In this document: one piece after another, positions 1 to 7,201 of the stretch
Layout: each line of letters opens with the position of its first letter
Position numbering within the stretch: the first letter of the stretch is position 1
NCBI GenBank assembly: GCA_009778065.1
Contig: WRKM01000008.1
Span: forward strand, 41,443 to 105,442
Source of the DNA: Oscillospiraceae bacterium
GTDB taxonomy: Bacteria > Bacillota > Clostridia > Oscillospirales > Ruminococcaceae
DNA: 64,000 nucleotides
Direction: 5' to 3'
Made by a program: the position numbers and the translations under genes
Notes under the pieces: generated by a model
What the model was told of the DNA's origin: nothing
What the model saw: only the letters and a program-made list of their open reading frames with translations
Databases searched by the model: none

Positions 1-87
1 CTTCGCGAAGAAAAGCTGTACGAAGGTCTGTCGCCTCTTACCGAAACAGAAGCCATAATTATAGGAAAGGAGTTGGTTTCATTATGA
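1..87 (+). CDS. C-terminal end of an upstream gene (partial)
   Basis: The window opens inside a reading frame that encodes 28 residues ending in the motif IIIGKELVSL and stops at TGA 85-87. The stop overlaps the start of the ECF ATPase gene as ATGA, and the AAAGGAG ribosome binding site of that gene lies inside this tail. Such coupling indicates one operon. By position it could be the preceding ATPase or another transporter component, but the fragment is too short to identify. Confidence 0.6.
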   Translation, partial: LREEKLYEGLSPLTETEAIIIGKELVSL

Positions 88-905
88 AAATAGAAGTACA
101 GGATTTAATCCATACCTATCCATCGGGCGAAACAGCCCTGAACGGGATTAGCTTAGTCATAGAGGGGACGACTCCGGTAGCTGTCGCTGGGCAAAACGGT
201 AGCGGAAAAACGACTTTAGTTAAGCATTTTAATCGTATTTTATCCCCTACAAAAGGCAGAGTGCTGATTGACGGCGTTTCCACAACCGAGCGTTCAACCG
301 CACAGTGGGCTAAAAAAATAGGCTACGTTTTTCAAAATCCCGACGACCAACTTTTCCTTAACAGCGTCCGTAAAGAATTTGAATTCGGACCTAAGAGGAC
401 AGGTATTCCACCCGAAAAGATTGAGAAAATGCTACCTATAGTCGCTGACTTATGCGGTCTCGGAGACAAGCTCGAAATCCATCCCTTTGACCTTACCGCC
501 ACCGAGAAAAAGTTTTGTACTATAGGCTCTGTGATGATGATAGACCCTAATGTGGTGATTTTTGACGAGCCTACCTGCGGTCAGGATATTGAGGGGAATA
601 ACAGACTTATCAGTATTATCCGATATTTAAGAAACAACGGTAAGTTGTGCATAACCATTTCTCACGATATGAAGTTTATAGCTAAAAACTTTGAACGGGT
701 AGTTGTACTGTGCAAGGGTCAGGTTTTAACAGACGGTTTTTGTAAAGACGTTTTTGCAAAACCGACAATTTTAAGTCAAAGCTTTGTTTCGCCGCCACCC
801 ATATGCCGCGTAGCTTTGGGAATGGGTTTAAAGCAGTCTGTCTTTGAAACAGAGGAGTTAGTCGGCTGTATTGTTCAAAACATGAAAAGGAGGAATAAAA
901 AATGA
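84..905 (+). CDS. Energy-coupling factor (ECF/CbiO-type) transporter ATPase
   Basis: A 273-residue ABC ATPase of the kind that powers ECF vitamin or nucleoside importers from the cytoplasmic face of the membrane. It has a Walker A motif GQNGSGKTT (residues 36-44), the ECF-typical Q-loop GYVFQNPDDQLF, and a Walker B/D-loop VIFDEPTCGQD. The usual LSGGQ signature is replaced by DLTATEKK. I recall similar LSLSERK-like replacements in a subfamily of ECF ATPases, so this is probably a lineage feature rather than damage. It overlaps its neighbours on both sides by 4 bp. The downstream nucleoside hydrolase and sugar kinases suggest a nucleoside or a related ribosyl compound as substrate (inference). 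No transmembrane or substrate-binding S component is visible, so those must lie upstream of the window or elsewhere. Confidence 0.85.
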   Translation: MKIEVQDLIHTYPSGETALNGISLVIEGTTPVAVAGQNGSGKTTLVKHFNRILSPTKGRVLIDGVSTTERSTAQWAKKIGYVFQNPDDQLFLNSVRKEFEFGPKRTGIPPEKIEKMLPIVADLCGLGDKLEIHPFDLTATEKKFCTIGSVMMIDPNVVIFDEPTCGQDIEGNNRLISIIRYLRNNGKLCITISHDMKFIAKNFERVVVLCKGQVLTDGFCKDVFAKPTILSQSFVSPPPICRVALGMGLKQSVFETEELVGCIVQNMKRRNKK

Positions 906-1603
906 AAAAGGTCATAACGCAAATTTACGGAATCCGCACTGTTGAGGACGCTGTGGGAGTGGTAGCCTTAGGCGCAGACCACATAGGCGTATCTTACGGG
1001 AAAACAAAAGGAACACCCGGTCAACTATCCTGCGAAGAGGCAAAAGAAATTTTTGATAAGGTACAATCCCACGCAGTCAGGGTAGGGTTAACGGTGTCCG
1101 AGGATATAGACGTAATTACGAGAGATTTATTACTGACTATGCCGCAGGTTCTGCACCTTTCGGGCGATATTGAGGGCATCACCCCTGAGGAAGTGGCGGT
1201 GCTTCGCGGCAGATTCCCCGGACTGAAAATCATGCAGGCTATTCCGGTTTTACAGGGTGTACCTAAAGAAGAACAGAAGGCGTTTGAATACATAAAACTT
1301 TATGAAGGGGTAAGCGACTTTTTCCTGATTGACACAAAGGCTAAAGGGGCTTTAGACATAGGCGCGACAGGACTTACCCACGACTGGGAAATAGACCGTG
1401 AACTTGTAAACAGCACAAAAGTACCCTGTATTATCGCGGGAGGGCTCGACGCCGCAAACGTTACCGCCGCAGTGGAAACAGCCCGCCCTTACGGTGCAGA
1501 CAGCTTCAGTCTGACAAATCTAAAAGTACCGGGTAGAAAAGGCATAAAAGACATGAATAAAGTAAAAGCGTTCATCGAAGCGGTAAGAAAGGCGAGAATA
1601 TGA
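902..1603 (+). CDS. TrpF-like (phosphoribosylanthranilate isomerase fold) protein lacking the catalytic Cys
   Basis: A 233-residue protein that aligns by eye with TrpF, a (beta/alpha)8 barrel catalysing an Amadori rearrangement of a phosphoribosylamine. The N-terminal strand, KICGI in true TrpF, reads TQIYGI here, so the catalytic Cys is Tyr9. The acidic partner is kept as LIDTKAKG (Asp144), followed by a GATG..HDW segment resembling the phosphate-binding loop, and by IIAGGLDAANV near the C-terminus as in TrpF. No other trp genes are near. The gene overlaps the ECF ATPase by 4 bp and sits 1 bp before a PfkB kinase, so it belongs to the nucleoside operon. I infer a different sugar-phosphate or ribosylamine substrate, or a binding role. 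True TrpF activity seems unlikely. Confidence 0.7.
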   Translation: MKKVITQIYGIRTVEDAVGVVALGADHIGVSYGKTKGTPGQLSCEEAKEIFDKVQSHAVRVGLTVSEDIDVITRDLLLTMPQVLHLSGDIEGITPEEVAVLRGRFPGLKIMQAIPVLQGVPKEEQKAFEYIKLYEGVSDFFLIDTKAKGALDIGATGLTHDWEIDRELVNSTKVPCIIAGGLDAANVTAAVETARPYGADSFSLTNLKVPGRKGIKDMNKVKAFIEAVRKARI

Positions 1604-1604
1604 A

Positions 1605-2579
1605 ATGAATAAGAAACGTAAGGTGTTGGTAGTCGGCGACATAAATGTTGACTTGGTAGTAAGATTTCCGCAGATGCTTCCCGAAGGCTCGGTGAAGTAT
1701 TACGAGCCTGAGCTGACAGGCGGCGGCACCTGCGGAAATACGCTGATAGCTCTGAGTAAATTGGGCGTAAGTACGGCGTTTATGGGTACTGTGGGCGACG
1801 ACGCTTATGGGTTGCTTCTCAAAAAAGAGATGGTAGAAGCAGATGTCGATATACGTTCGCTGATAACCGACGAAGAATTAAATACGGTGTGCGTGTTCGC
1901 TTTCGTAGACGAAAAAGGTGAAAGGTATTTGTGGGGTTGGCCTCGCGTAAAACAATCCTATCAGAGCTTGAAACCTACGGATATACGTTGGGAAACCATA
2001 CATCGTGCGAGTTGGATTCACAGCTCGGGAATAATGTTAGTGCATAATACCTCGGCGCGAAAAAGCGTAATTGAAATTTTCAAATACGCAAAAAAGGCAG
2101 GAATCCCTACCTCATTTGACCTGAATCTGCGGGTCGACGGCGGTCAGATGAAGGACGATTATCGAGAGGCGGTATTAGAGATTTTGAATTATTGTAATTA
2201 TGTTCTTGGTTCGGGTAAAGATGAGTTTTATCATCTTGCCCCCCATGACGACTGGCTTGAAAGTGCGCGTTTTTTCGCCTCGCCCGAACGCACGATAATA
2301 GCACGAATGGGTGCAGAAGGCGCAATGGCGATAACCCCCCACTCCGTATGTGAGGAAAGACCGTTCGATGTAAAGGTCCGCGATACTGTCGGAGCAGGCG
2401 ATGTGTTTAACGCAGGATTTATCGCCGCGCGGATTGCGGGATACGGTCTGAGAGACAGTATAGCTTGGGGTAATGGTGTTTCAAGCTATAAGGTGGCTCG
2501 CAATGGCGGACGTGCCACTCCCGAATATGAAGAATTAATGGATTTCATGAACACAACGCCGAAAATAACCGATATATAG
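1605..2579 (+). CDS. PfkB-family carbohydrate or nucleoside kinase
   Basis: A 324-residue ribokinase-fold kinase. The N-terminal substrate region has VVGDINVDLVV and GGGTCGNTLIALSKLG, and the C-terminal active site is RDTVGAGDVFNAGF, where the Asp of GAGD is the catalytic base in the family. It starts 1 bp after the TrpF-like gene. PfkB enzymes phosphorylate ribose, deoxyribose, fructose, nucleosides or pseudouridine, and the sequence alone does not settle the substrate. In this operon it most likely phosphorylates the imported nucleoside or a sugar released from it (inference). A second PfkB kinase at the operon end implies two different substrates or steps. Confidence 0.85.
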   Translation: MNKKRKVLVVGDINVDLVVRFPQMLPEGSVKYYEPELTGGGTCGNTLIALSKLGVSTAFMGTVGDDAYGLLLKKEMVEADVDIRSLITDEELNTVCVFAFVDEKGERYLWGWPRVKQSYQSLKPTDIRWETIHRASWIHSSGIMLVHNTSARKSVIEIFKYAKKAGIPTSFDLNLRVDGGQMKDDYREAVLEILNYCNYVLGSGKDEFYHLAPHDDWLESARFFASPERTIIARMGAEGAMAITPHSVCEERPFDVKVRDTVGAGDVFNAGFIAARIAGYGLRDSIAWGNGVSSYKVARNGGRATPEYEELMDFMNTTPKITDI

Positions 2580-2632
2580 TCCGAAAATCACCGCGAAAAC
2601 AACACAAAATAACTTGAAAGGAGAATACGAAA

Positions 2633-3613
2633 ATGGTCGAAAAGCAAAAAGTCATAATGGACTGTGACCCCGGTCATGACGATGCTTTCGCGCTTATGCT
2701 CGCCATACAGCATCTTGATGTACTCGGAATTACAACAATAGGCGGTAATTGCAGTTTAGAGAATGTGACTGCAAACGCCTTAAAAATACTCGAAGTCATT
2801 GAACGTCCCGATATAGGGGTATACCCCGGACACTCCCGTCCTCTATCGTCGGAATTAGTGACCGCGCCGCAGTTTCATGGAGAGAGCGGTATGGACGGAC
2901 CGGTTCTTCCCGAACCTAAAATAAAAGCTCAAAATACTCACGCTGTTGACTTTATTGTAGAAACACTGAAAAGCACGGATGACGTAATAATAATACCTAC
3001 TGCACCGCTCACAAATATCGCGGCGGCATTAAACCGAGCACCCGAAATAGCGAGCCGTATAAAAGAAATATGTCTGATGGGCGGTTCGGTCACTTTCGGA
3101 AACTGGACGCCGGCGGCAGAATTTAATATTTTTGTTGACCCCGAAGCGGCTTACCGCGTATTTAATTCGGGAGTTCCGATAAAAATGGCAGGAGTCAATT
3201 TTACACGTCAATGTGCAATCACCGAAACGCACAGAGACAGGATAATGATGATTCCTACGAAGACGGCGAAATTTGCCGCAGAGCTGATAGATTTTTTCAT
3301 GAACGCTTCAAAAGAAGCCGCCTACCTTTCAGTAGCGACTCTGCATGACGCTTGCGCCGCCGCTTGGGTGATAAATTCGGAGTTAGTAACCTCCGTTCCC
3401 ATGCGTATAGATATAGAATTAAAAGGTGAATACACGCGCGGTATGACGGTTTGCGATTATCGCCATTTACGGTGCGAGGACCCCGAAATTGACCTTTCAA
3501 ACCACCCGACAATGAAATTCAGGGGACGAAATCCTAACGCCGAAGGCGCACTCAGATTAGATTTTACAGGCTTTATGGGATTACTTTACGAGACATTACG
3601 TAATTATCCTTAA
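2633..3613 (+). CDS. Inosine/uridine-preferring nucleoside hydrolase family (IUNH)
   Basis: A 326-residue hydrolase that cleaves the N-glycosidic bond of ribonucleosides to give the base and ribose. The calcium-binding family motif DCDPGHDD lies at residues 10-17, after a short N-terminal lead. The conserved central block is visible as PLTNIAAAL and LMGGSV, followed by AEFNIFVDPEAA. A His-Asp pair (LHDA, His238-Asp239) matches the late active-site residues of the family. Length is normal. A 53-bp gap with a GAAAGGAG ribosome binding site separates it from the kinase upstream. Together with the ribokinase-like genes it would turn imported nucleosides into base and ribose phosphate. Base specificity cannot be read from sequence. 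Confidence 0.9.
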   Translation: MVEKQKVIMDCDPGHDDAFALMLAIQHLDVLGITTIGGNCSLENVTANALKILEVIERPDIGVYPGHSRPLSSELVTAPQFHGESGMDGPVLPEPKIKAQNTHAVDFIVETLKSTDDVIIIPTAPLTNIAAALNRAPEIASRIKEICLMGGSVTFGNWTPAAEFNIFVDPEAAYRVFNSGVPIKMAGVNFTRQCAITETHRDRIMMIPTKTAKFAAELIDFFMNASKEAAYLSVATLHDACAAAWVINSELVTSVPMRIDIELKGEYTRGMTVCDYRHLRCEDPEIDLSNHPTMKFRGRNPNAEGALRLDFTGFMGLLYETLRNYP

Positions 3614-3632
3614 ACGGGAGGTTTAAAGTAAA

Positions 3633-4283
3633 ATGTTGAAATATCAAGTTGTTATATTTGATTTTGACGGGACACTTATTGATTCAAGCGAGGATGTCCG
3701 ATGCTCTTTGGAATATGCGGCAGAGCAGTCGGGCGTCCCCGCTAAATCAAAATCCCGTATTCGCCAAATCGATTTGGCTCTTCCGCCGCGCGATATTTGG
3801 CGGGAAATCGGCGGCGAAGAAAGTAGGTTTGAACAGTTTAGACAGGAGTTGAAAAATCACTACCTTGTTTTAAATGACTTTAAAAATACCGCGCCTTATC
3901 CGGGAATAATTACCCTTTTAAATACGCTCCTAAAAAAGGGATGTGATATGTACATAGTTACAAATAAATCATTTACCGCTACTGATATGTTGGTACACAA
4001 ACTGAAAATGCAGCACTTTTTTAGTATGTGGTATTCACCTGACGGACCGAGTAATCAAAATGCGGATAAAACCGCTGTACTCAGCCGCCTAAAAGAGAAA
4101 CTCGGAAATAAAAATGCAGTGTATATCGGGGATTCGCATACCGACATAGAGGCGGCGGCGGCAAACGGAATCCCGTCAATAGGCGTACTATACGGAGATG
4201 GAGACCCTCGGCGGGGTAATGCGAGTCCGAATGAGTTAGCGTCTGACGTAGAGTCCTTATTTCCACTGCTGTGCTTAAGTTAA
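3633..4283 (+). CDS. HAD-family phosphatase (Gph/PGP-like)
   Basis: A 216-residue haloacid dehalogenase superfamily hydrolase. Motif I is IFDFDGTLIDSS with the nucleophile Asp and acid/base Asp, motif II is VTNKS, and motif III/IV is IGDSHTDIEAAAANG. The alpha-helical cap between motifs I and II places it with phosphoglycolate phosphatase and related phosphosugar phosphatases. It lies 19 bp after the nucleoside hydrolase behind a GGGAGG ribosome binding site. Within this operon a phosphosugar or nucleotide phosphatase would fit, either as a housekeeping step or to remove a damaged phosphorylated intermediate (inference). HAD substrates cannot be predicted reliably from sequence. Confidence 0.85.
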   Translation: MLKYQVVIFDFDGTLIDSSEDVRCSLEYAAEQSGVPAKSKSRIRQIDLALPPRDIWREIGGEESRFEQFRQELKNHYLVLNDFKNTAPYPGIITLLNTLLKKGCDMYIVTNKSFTATDMLVHKLKMQHFFSMWYSPDGPSNQNADKTAVLSRLKEKLGNKNAVYIGDSHTDIEAAAANGIPSIGVLYGDGDPRRGNASPNELASDVESLFPLLCLS

Positions 4284-4299
4284 AAAGGGGGATATATTC

Positions 4300-5211
4300 A
4301 TGCCTAAGATATTAAATTTCGGCTCTTTAAATTTAGATTATGTTTATACTGTGGAGAATTTCGTGCGTCCCGGGGAAACTATTTTATCAAAAGATATGCA
4401 GGTATTCTGCGGCGGGAAGGGTTTTAACCAGAGCATCGCCTTAGCGAGGGCGGGAGCTGATGTTTTTCACGCGGGATTCATAGGTCGAAGCGACGGGGAA
4501 ATATTCCTCAAAACCCTGCGCGAAAACGAAGTAAACACAGATTTAATAATGAAGAGAGACAATGTCGGCGGTCACGCCGTTATTCAAATAAATAAAGCGG
4601 GACAAAATTGTATTATACTGCATGGCGGCGCAAATCAAACAAATACAGAGGTATTCATTGATTATGCTCTTTTTAAATTTTCAGAGGGCGATTATATCGT
4701 TTTGCAAAACGAAATAAACCTTGCCGATGAGATTATCCGAAAAGCCAAGCGTAAGGGAATGAAAGTGTTTCTTAACCCTTCGCCTATGAATGATGCGGTA
4801 AAAGAAATGCCCCTTGAGCTTGTGGATTGTTTTATTCTCAACGAAGTCGAAGCGGCTGACATTTGTGATATTTTTAATTTAGACAACCGCTTATTAATTT
4901 ACTCCTTGCGCGATAGATTCCCCTCGGCGTCCATATTACTGACGCTCGGAAATAAAGGCGCATCGTATGCGGGCGGTGAGCATGTACAACCCTTATTTCA
5001 AAAGAGTTTTGAGGTACCCGTAGTAGACACGACCGCCGCAGGTGATACCTTTACCGGTTATTTTTTAGCACGAATTGCAACAGGGGCGGCGGTTGAAGAT
5101 GCGCTGAAATATGCTTCGGCGGCGGCTTCGCTCGCAGTTTCGAGAAAAGGCGCGGCGGCTTCTGTCCCGACTATGAACGAAACACAACTATTTTTGCAGG
5201 GCAGAATTTAA
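4300..5211 (+). CDS. Ribokinase-like PfkB-family kinase
   Basis: A 303-residue kinase closer to classical ribokinase than the other PfkB gene in this operon. The N-terminus has NFGSLNLDYVYTV and the glycine motif FCGGKGFNQSIALARAGA, matching the GGKGANQA signature of RbsK. The catalytic loop is VDTTAAGDTFTGYFL, with the TTAAGD variant common in ribokinases. It would phosphorylate ribose released by the nucleoside hydrolase to ribose 5-phosphate (inference from context). It is the last gene before an inverted repeat with a T run at 5278-5344. I do not assign rbsK because the substrate is not proven. Confidence 0.85.
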   Translation: MPKILNFGSLNLDYVYTVENFVRPGETILSKDMQVFCGGKGFNQSIALARAGADVFHAGFIGRSDGEIFLKTLRENEVNTDLIMKRDNVGGHAVIQINKAGQNCIILHGGANQTNTEVFIDYALFKFSEGDYIVLQNEINLADEIIRKAKRKGMKVFLNPSPMNDAVKEMPLELVDCFILNEVEAADICDIFNLDNRLLIYSLRDRFPSASILLTLGNKGASYAGGEHVQPLFQKSFEVPVVDTTAAGDTFTGYFLARIATGAAVEDALKYASAAASLAVSRKGAAASVPTMNETQLFLQGRI

Positions 5212-5251
5212 AATATATTTTCACCCTCCTTCAAAAAATTTTAATCAATGC

Positions 5252-5280
5252 TTGAATTTTCAACAAAGTTATGCTATAAT
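5252..5280 (+). promoter_or_regulatory. Sigma-A-type promoter downstream of the nucleoside operon
   Basis: TTGAAT at 5252-5257 and TATAAT at 5275-5280 are separated by exactly 17 bp. Transcription would begin near 5287, inside the left arm of the inverted repeat that follows. It could drive the small ORF at 5413 or a short RNA ending at the T run near 5344. Confidence 0.55.
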
Positions 5281-5344
5281 GAATCGTAACAACATTTCCT
5301 ACGCTCGCAGGAGTGCAGGGTATGGGGTTACGATTCATTTTTTT
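5278..5344 (+). terminator. Long-loop terminator-like inverted repeat
   Basis: AATGAATCGTAAC (5278-5290) is perfectly complementary to GTTACGATTCATT (5327-5339) and is followed by a run of seven T (5338-5344). The loop is 36 nt. It would end transcripts from the nucleoside operon. Its left arm shares bases with the -10 box of the promoter at 5252-5280. Confidence 0.6.
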
Positions 5345-5412
5345 CAAATCGGAAATAGGTTGATGTAAGGTCTGTGTTGAGAATTAAATTTATATAATGA
5401 GGGGGTGGCGTG

Positions 5413-5505
5413 ATGAACGATAAACTTAAAAAGGCATTACCATATATATTTATAACAGGTGCTTTTGTCGGTTCTTTTGCAGTTATAATATACTTCTTAA
5501 CTTGA
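5413..5505 (+). CDS. Putative 30-residue single-span membrane protein
   Basis: A short ORF begins at ATG 5413 (an in-frame GTG lies one codon upstream) after a GAGGGGG ribosome binding site at 5399-5405. It encodes a Lys-rich start (MNDKLKKALPY) followed by a hydrophobic stretch of about 20 residues to the end, the layout of a tiny membrane protein. A promoter lies upstream at 5252-5280, although the inverted repeat at 5278-5344 intervenes. No homologue is known to me. It could be a chance ORF. Confidence 0.4.
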   Translation: MNDKLKKALPYIFITGAFVGSFAVIIYFLT

Positions 5506-5565
5506 CACCGCAGTATAAGCAAGACACATCAACCGACTTTCGTAGGCTCTCGAAAATTAAACACT

Positions 5566-5593
5566 CCGTTATTTTCTACCTTGAAAATAACGG
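5566..5593. repeat. 11-bp perfect inverted repeat upstream of the AraC-type gene
   Basis: CCGTTATTTTC (5566-5576) and GAAAATAACGG (5583-5593) form a perfect inverted repeat with a 6-bp loop, about 50 bp before the regulator start. No T run follows, so an operator or an RNA hairpin is as likely as a terminator. Confidence 0.5.
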
Positions 5594-5641
5594 GTAAACC
5601 ACAAAAAAATATGATAAACTCTTAATTGAGAGGTGAGATTA

Positions 5642-6478
5642 TTGGACTGGGTAGAACGCATAAACAAGGCTGTGAACTATATCGAGGAACGAATCGAGAG
5701 CGAAGAACCGATTAATGAAGCTGACATCAGCAGAATTACAGCTTGCTCATTCGGTTTGTTTCAAGGTACGTTTACGCAGATTTCGGGCGTATCATTATCA
5801 GAATATGTTCGCCGCCGAAAGTTGACTTTAGCCGCGCATGATTTGCTGAACACAAACGCAAAAGTGATTGACATAGCGTTGAAATACGGCTATCAATCGG
5901 CTGATGCTTTCAATGTGGCTTTCAAAAGACTACACGGCGTATCTCCGTCAAAGTCAAAAAAGCCCGATGTAAAGTTGACATTTTACTGTCGTCTGCATTT
6001 CGCCTTATCAATAAAAGGAGTTGATAAAATGGATTACACTATTATCGAAAGAGAGGCTTTCAGCGTTGTCGGTGTAAGGCGGACAACGCCATACGGAGCA
6101 GGTACATGGGCGATTGTCAAAACCGATGATGAAATGGAAAAAGCAAAGGAATTATTCGGAAGATTCTACGACCTCGGTTTGTGTTTCGGGTTCGGCGATG
6201 ACGGCAGTAACGATTATATGTGTGCGGTAGAATATGATGGTGAGCCGCCCGCAAATTTAGACAGTTACAGTTACCCTGCGGCTACATGGTTAAAATTTGA
6301 GGCTAAAGGCACTTTGACAGGCAACACATTGCTCCAAGTTTGGCAACGTATAAACAACGAGTTTCTTCCTCAAAGTAAGTATAAAAAAGCGGCGGCAACA
6401 ATTGAGAAATTTGTATTATGGGATGAAGTAAACGATATATGCAATGTCGAAATATGGCTTCCTGTTATGTTGAAATAA
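5642..6478 (+). CDS. AraC-type regulator with C-terminal GyrI-like effector-binding domain
   Basis: A 278-residue protein if translation starts at TTG 5642, which is well spaced from the GAGAGGTGAG ribosome binding site. The GTG at 5633 lies inside that site. The resulting N-terminus, MDWVERINKAVNYIEE, is typical of this family. Residues about 5-105 form two AraC helix-turn-helix units (ISRITACSFGLFQGTF and IDIALKYGYQSADAFNVAFKRLHG). Residues about 130-278 form a GyrI/SOUL-like ligand-binding domain (VVGVRRTTPYGAGTWA; VEIWLPV). Such proteins sense small hydrophobic or cationic ligands and often control drug efflux, but no efflux gene is adjacent. The next gene starts 11 bp downstream and is probably co-transcribed. 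Confidence 0.85.
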   Translation: MDWVERINKAVNYIEERIESEEPINEADISRITACSFGLFQGTFTQISGVSLSEYVRRRKLTLAAHDLLNTNAKVIDIALKYGYQSADAFNVAFKRLHGVSPSKSKKPDVKLTFYCRLHFALSIKGVDKMDYTIIEREAFSVVGVRRTTPYGAGTWAIVKTDDEMEKAKELFGRFYDLGLCFGFGDDGSNDYMCAVEYDGEPPANLDSYSYPAATWLKFEAKGTLTGNTLLQVWQRINNEFLPQSKYKKAAATIEKFVLWDEVNDICNVEIWLPVMLK

Positions 6479-6489
6479 TGGGGGCAAGC

Positions 6490-7083
6490 ATGATTTCTTT
6501 TAACACTGTTTTATTTAATGATTTTGAAGTATTAGATGCCTTCGGTCCAGTTGAAATTATCAGTAAAATGCCAAAATCTTATAAGCTGGATTATTATTCT
6601 TTTCATGGTGAAACAGTTTTAAGCAATCAGCAAATAAGTGTTAATACGCGCCCTTTTTCAGAGATTGACAGAAGCGGAATTTTATTAATTCCCGGCGGCA
6701 TAGGAACACGAAAATTAATTAATGATACCGAATTTATTGAACAAATAAAAGCTTTATCCCACGAAGCCTTGTATGTTCTAACTGTTTGTACAGGCTCTGC
6801 ATTACTTGCTAAAACAGGATTACTTGAAAACAAAAACGCTACGACAAACAAAATGGCTTTTGATTGGGTAAGCGGAATCTCAAAAGGGGTAAACTGGTCT
6901 AAAAATGCTCGTTGGGTAAGAGACGGAAAATACTATACTTCTTCCGGCGTGTCAGCGGGAATGGATATGACGTTAGGGTTTATCAGCGATATTCATAACG
7001 AAAAAACTGCAAACGATTTGTCTAAATTCATTGAATATATTTGGAACAAGGATAAAAATAATGACCTCTTTGCTATCACATAG
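6490..7083 (+). CDS. DJ-1/PfpI-family protein
   Basis: A 197-residue protein of the class I glutamine amidotransferase-like fold. I chose ATG 6490 because the family begins here (ISFNTVLFNDFEVLDAFGPVEI); an upstream in-frame extension would overlap the preceding gene. The nucleophile elbow is VLTVCTGSALLAKTG with the expected Cys, and the C-terminal SSGVSAGMDMTLGFI is typical of the isonitrile hydratase/AraC-partner branch. Members act as glyoxalase-like, chaperone-like or hydratase enzymes; no specific role can be assigned. It follows the AraC/GyrI regulator by 11 bp, so a shared stress or ligand response is likely (inference). Confidence 0.85.
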   Translation: MISFNTVLFNDFEVLDAFGPVEIISKMPKSYKLDYYSFHGETVLSNQQISVNTRPFSEIDRSGILLIPGGIGTRKLINDTEFIEQIKALSHEALYVLTVCTGSALLAKTGLLENKNATTNKMAFDWVSGISKGVNWSKNARWVRDGKYYTSSGVSAGMDMTLGFISDIHNEKTANDLSKFIEYIWNKDKNNDLFAIT

Positions 7084-7125
7084 TACAAGCATTTGCTACG
7101 TGATTTTCCATGTTAAAAACTTTGC

Positions 7126-7154
7126 TTGACATTTTAACGGTGATATGTTAGAAT
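7126..7154 (+). promoter_or_regulatory. Sigma-A-type promoter of the Bro-N gene
   Basis: TTGACA at 7126-7131, a 17-bp spacer, and TAGAAT at 7149-7154. It lies about 48 bp before the start of the next gene. Confidence 0.75.
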
Positions 7155-7201
7155 AAATTAAATTTGTTTTGCAAAAATAGAACATGGAGGAGTGGTCTGC
7201 A

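Noticed and set aside
5287..5344. Small noncoding RNA of about 58 nt from the promoter at 5252
   Set aside because: Its own transcript would lack most of the left terminator arm, so a defined 3' end is not supported. It is kept only as a possibility in the promoter finding.
5633..5641. GTG start of the AraC-type regulator
   Set aside because: It lies inside the ribosome binding site. TTG at 5642 gives correct spacing and the family N-terminus.
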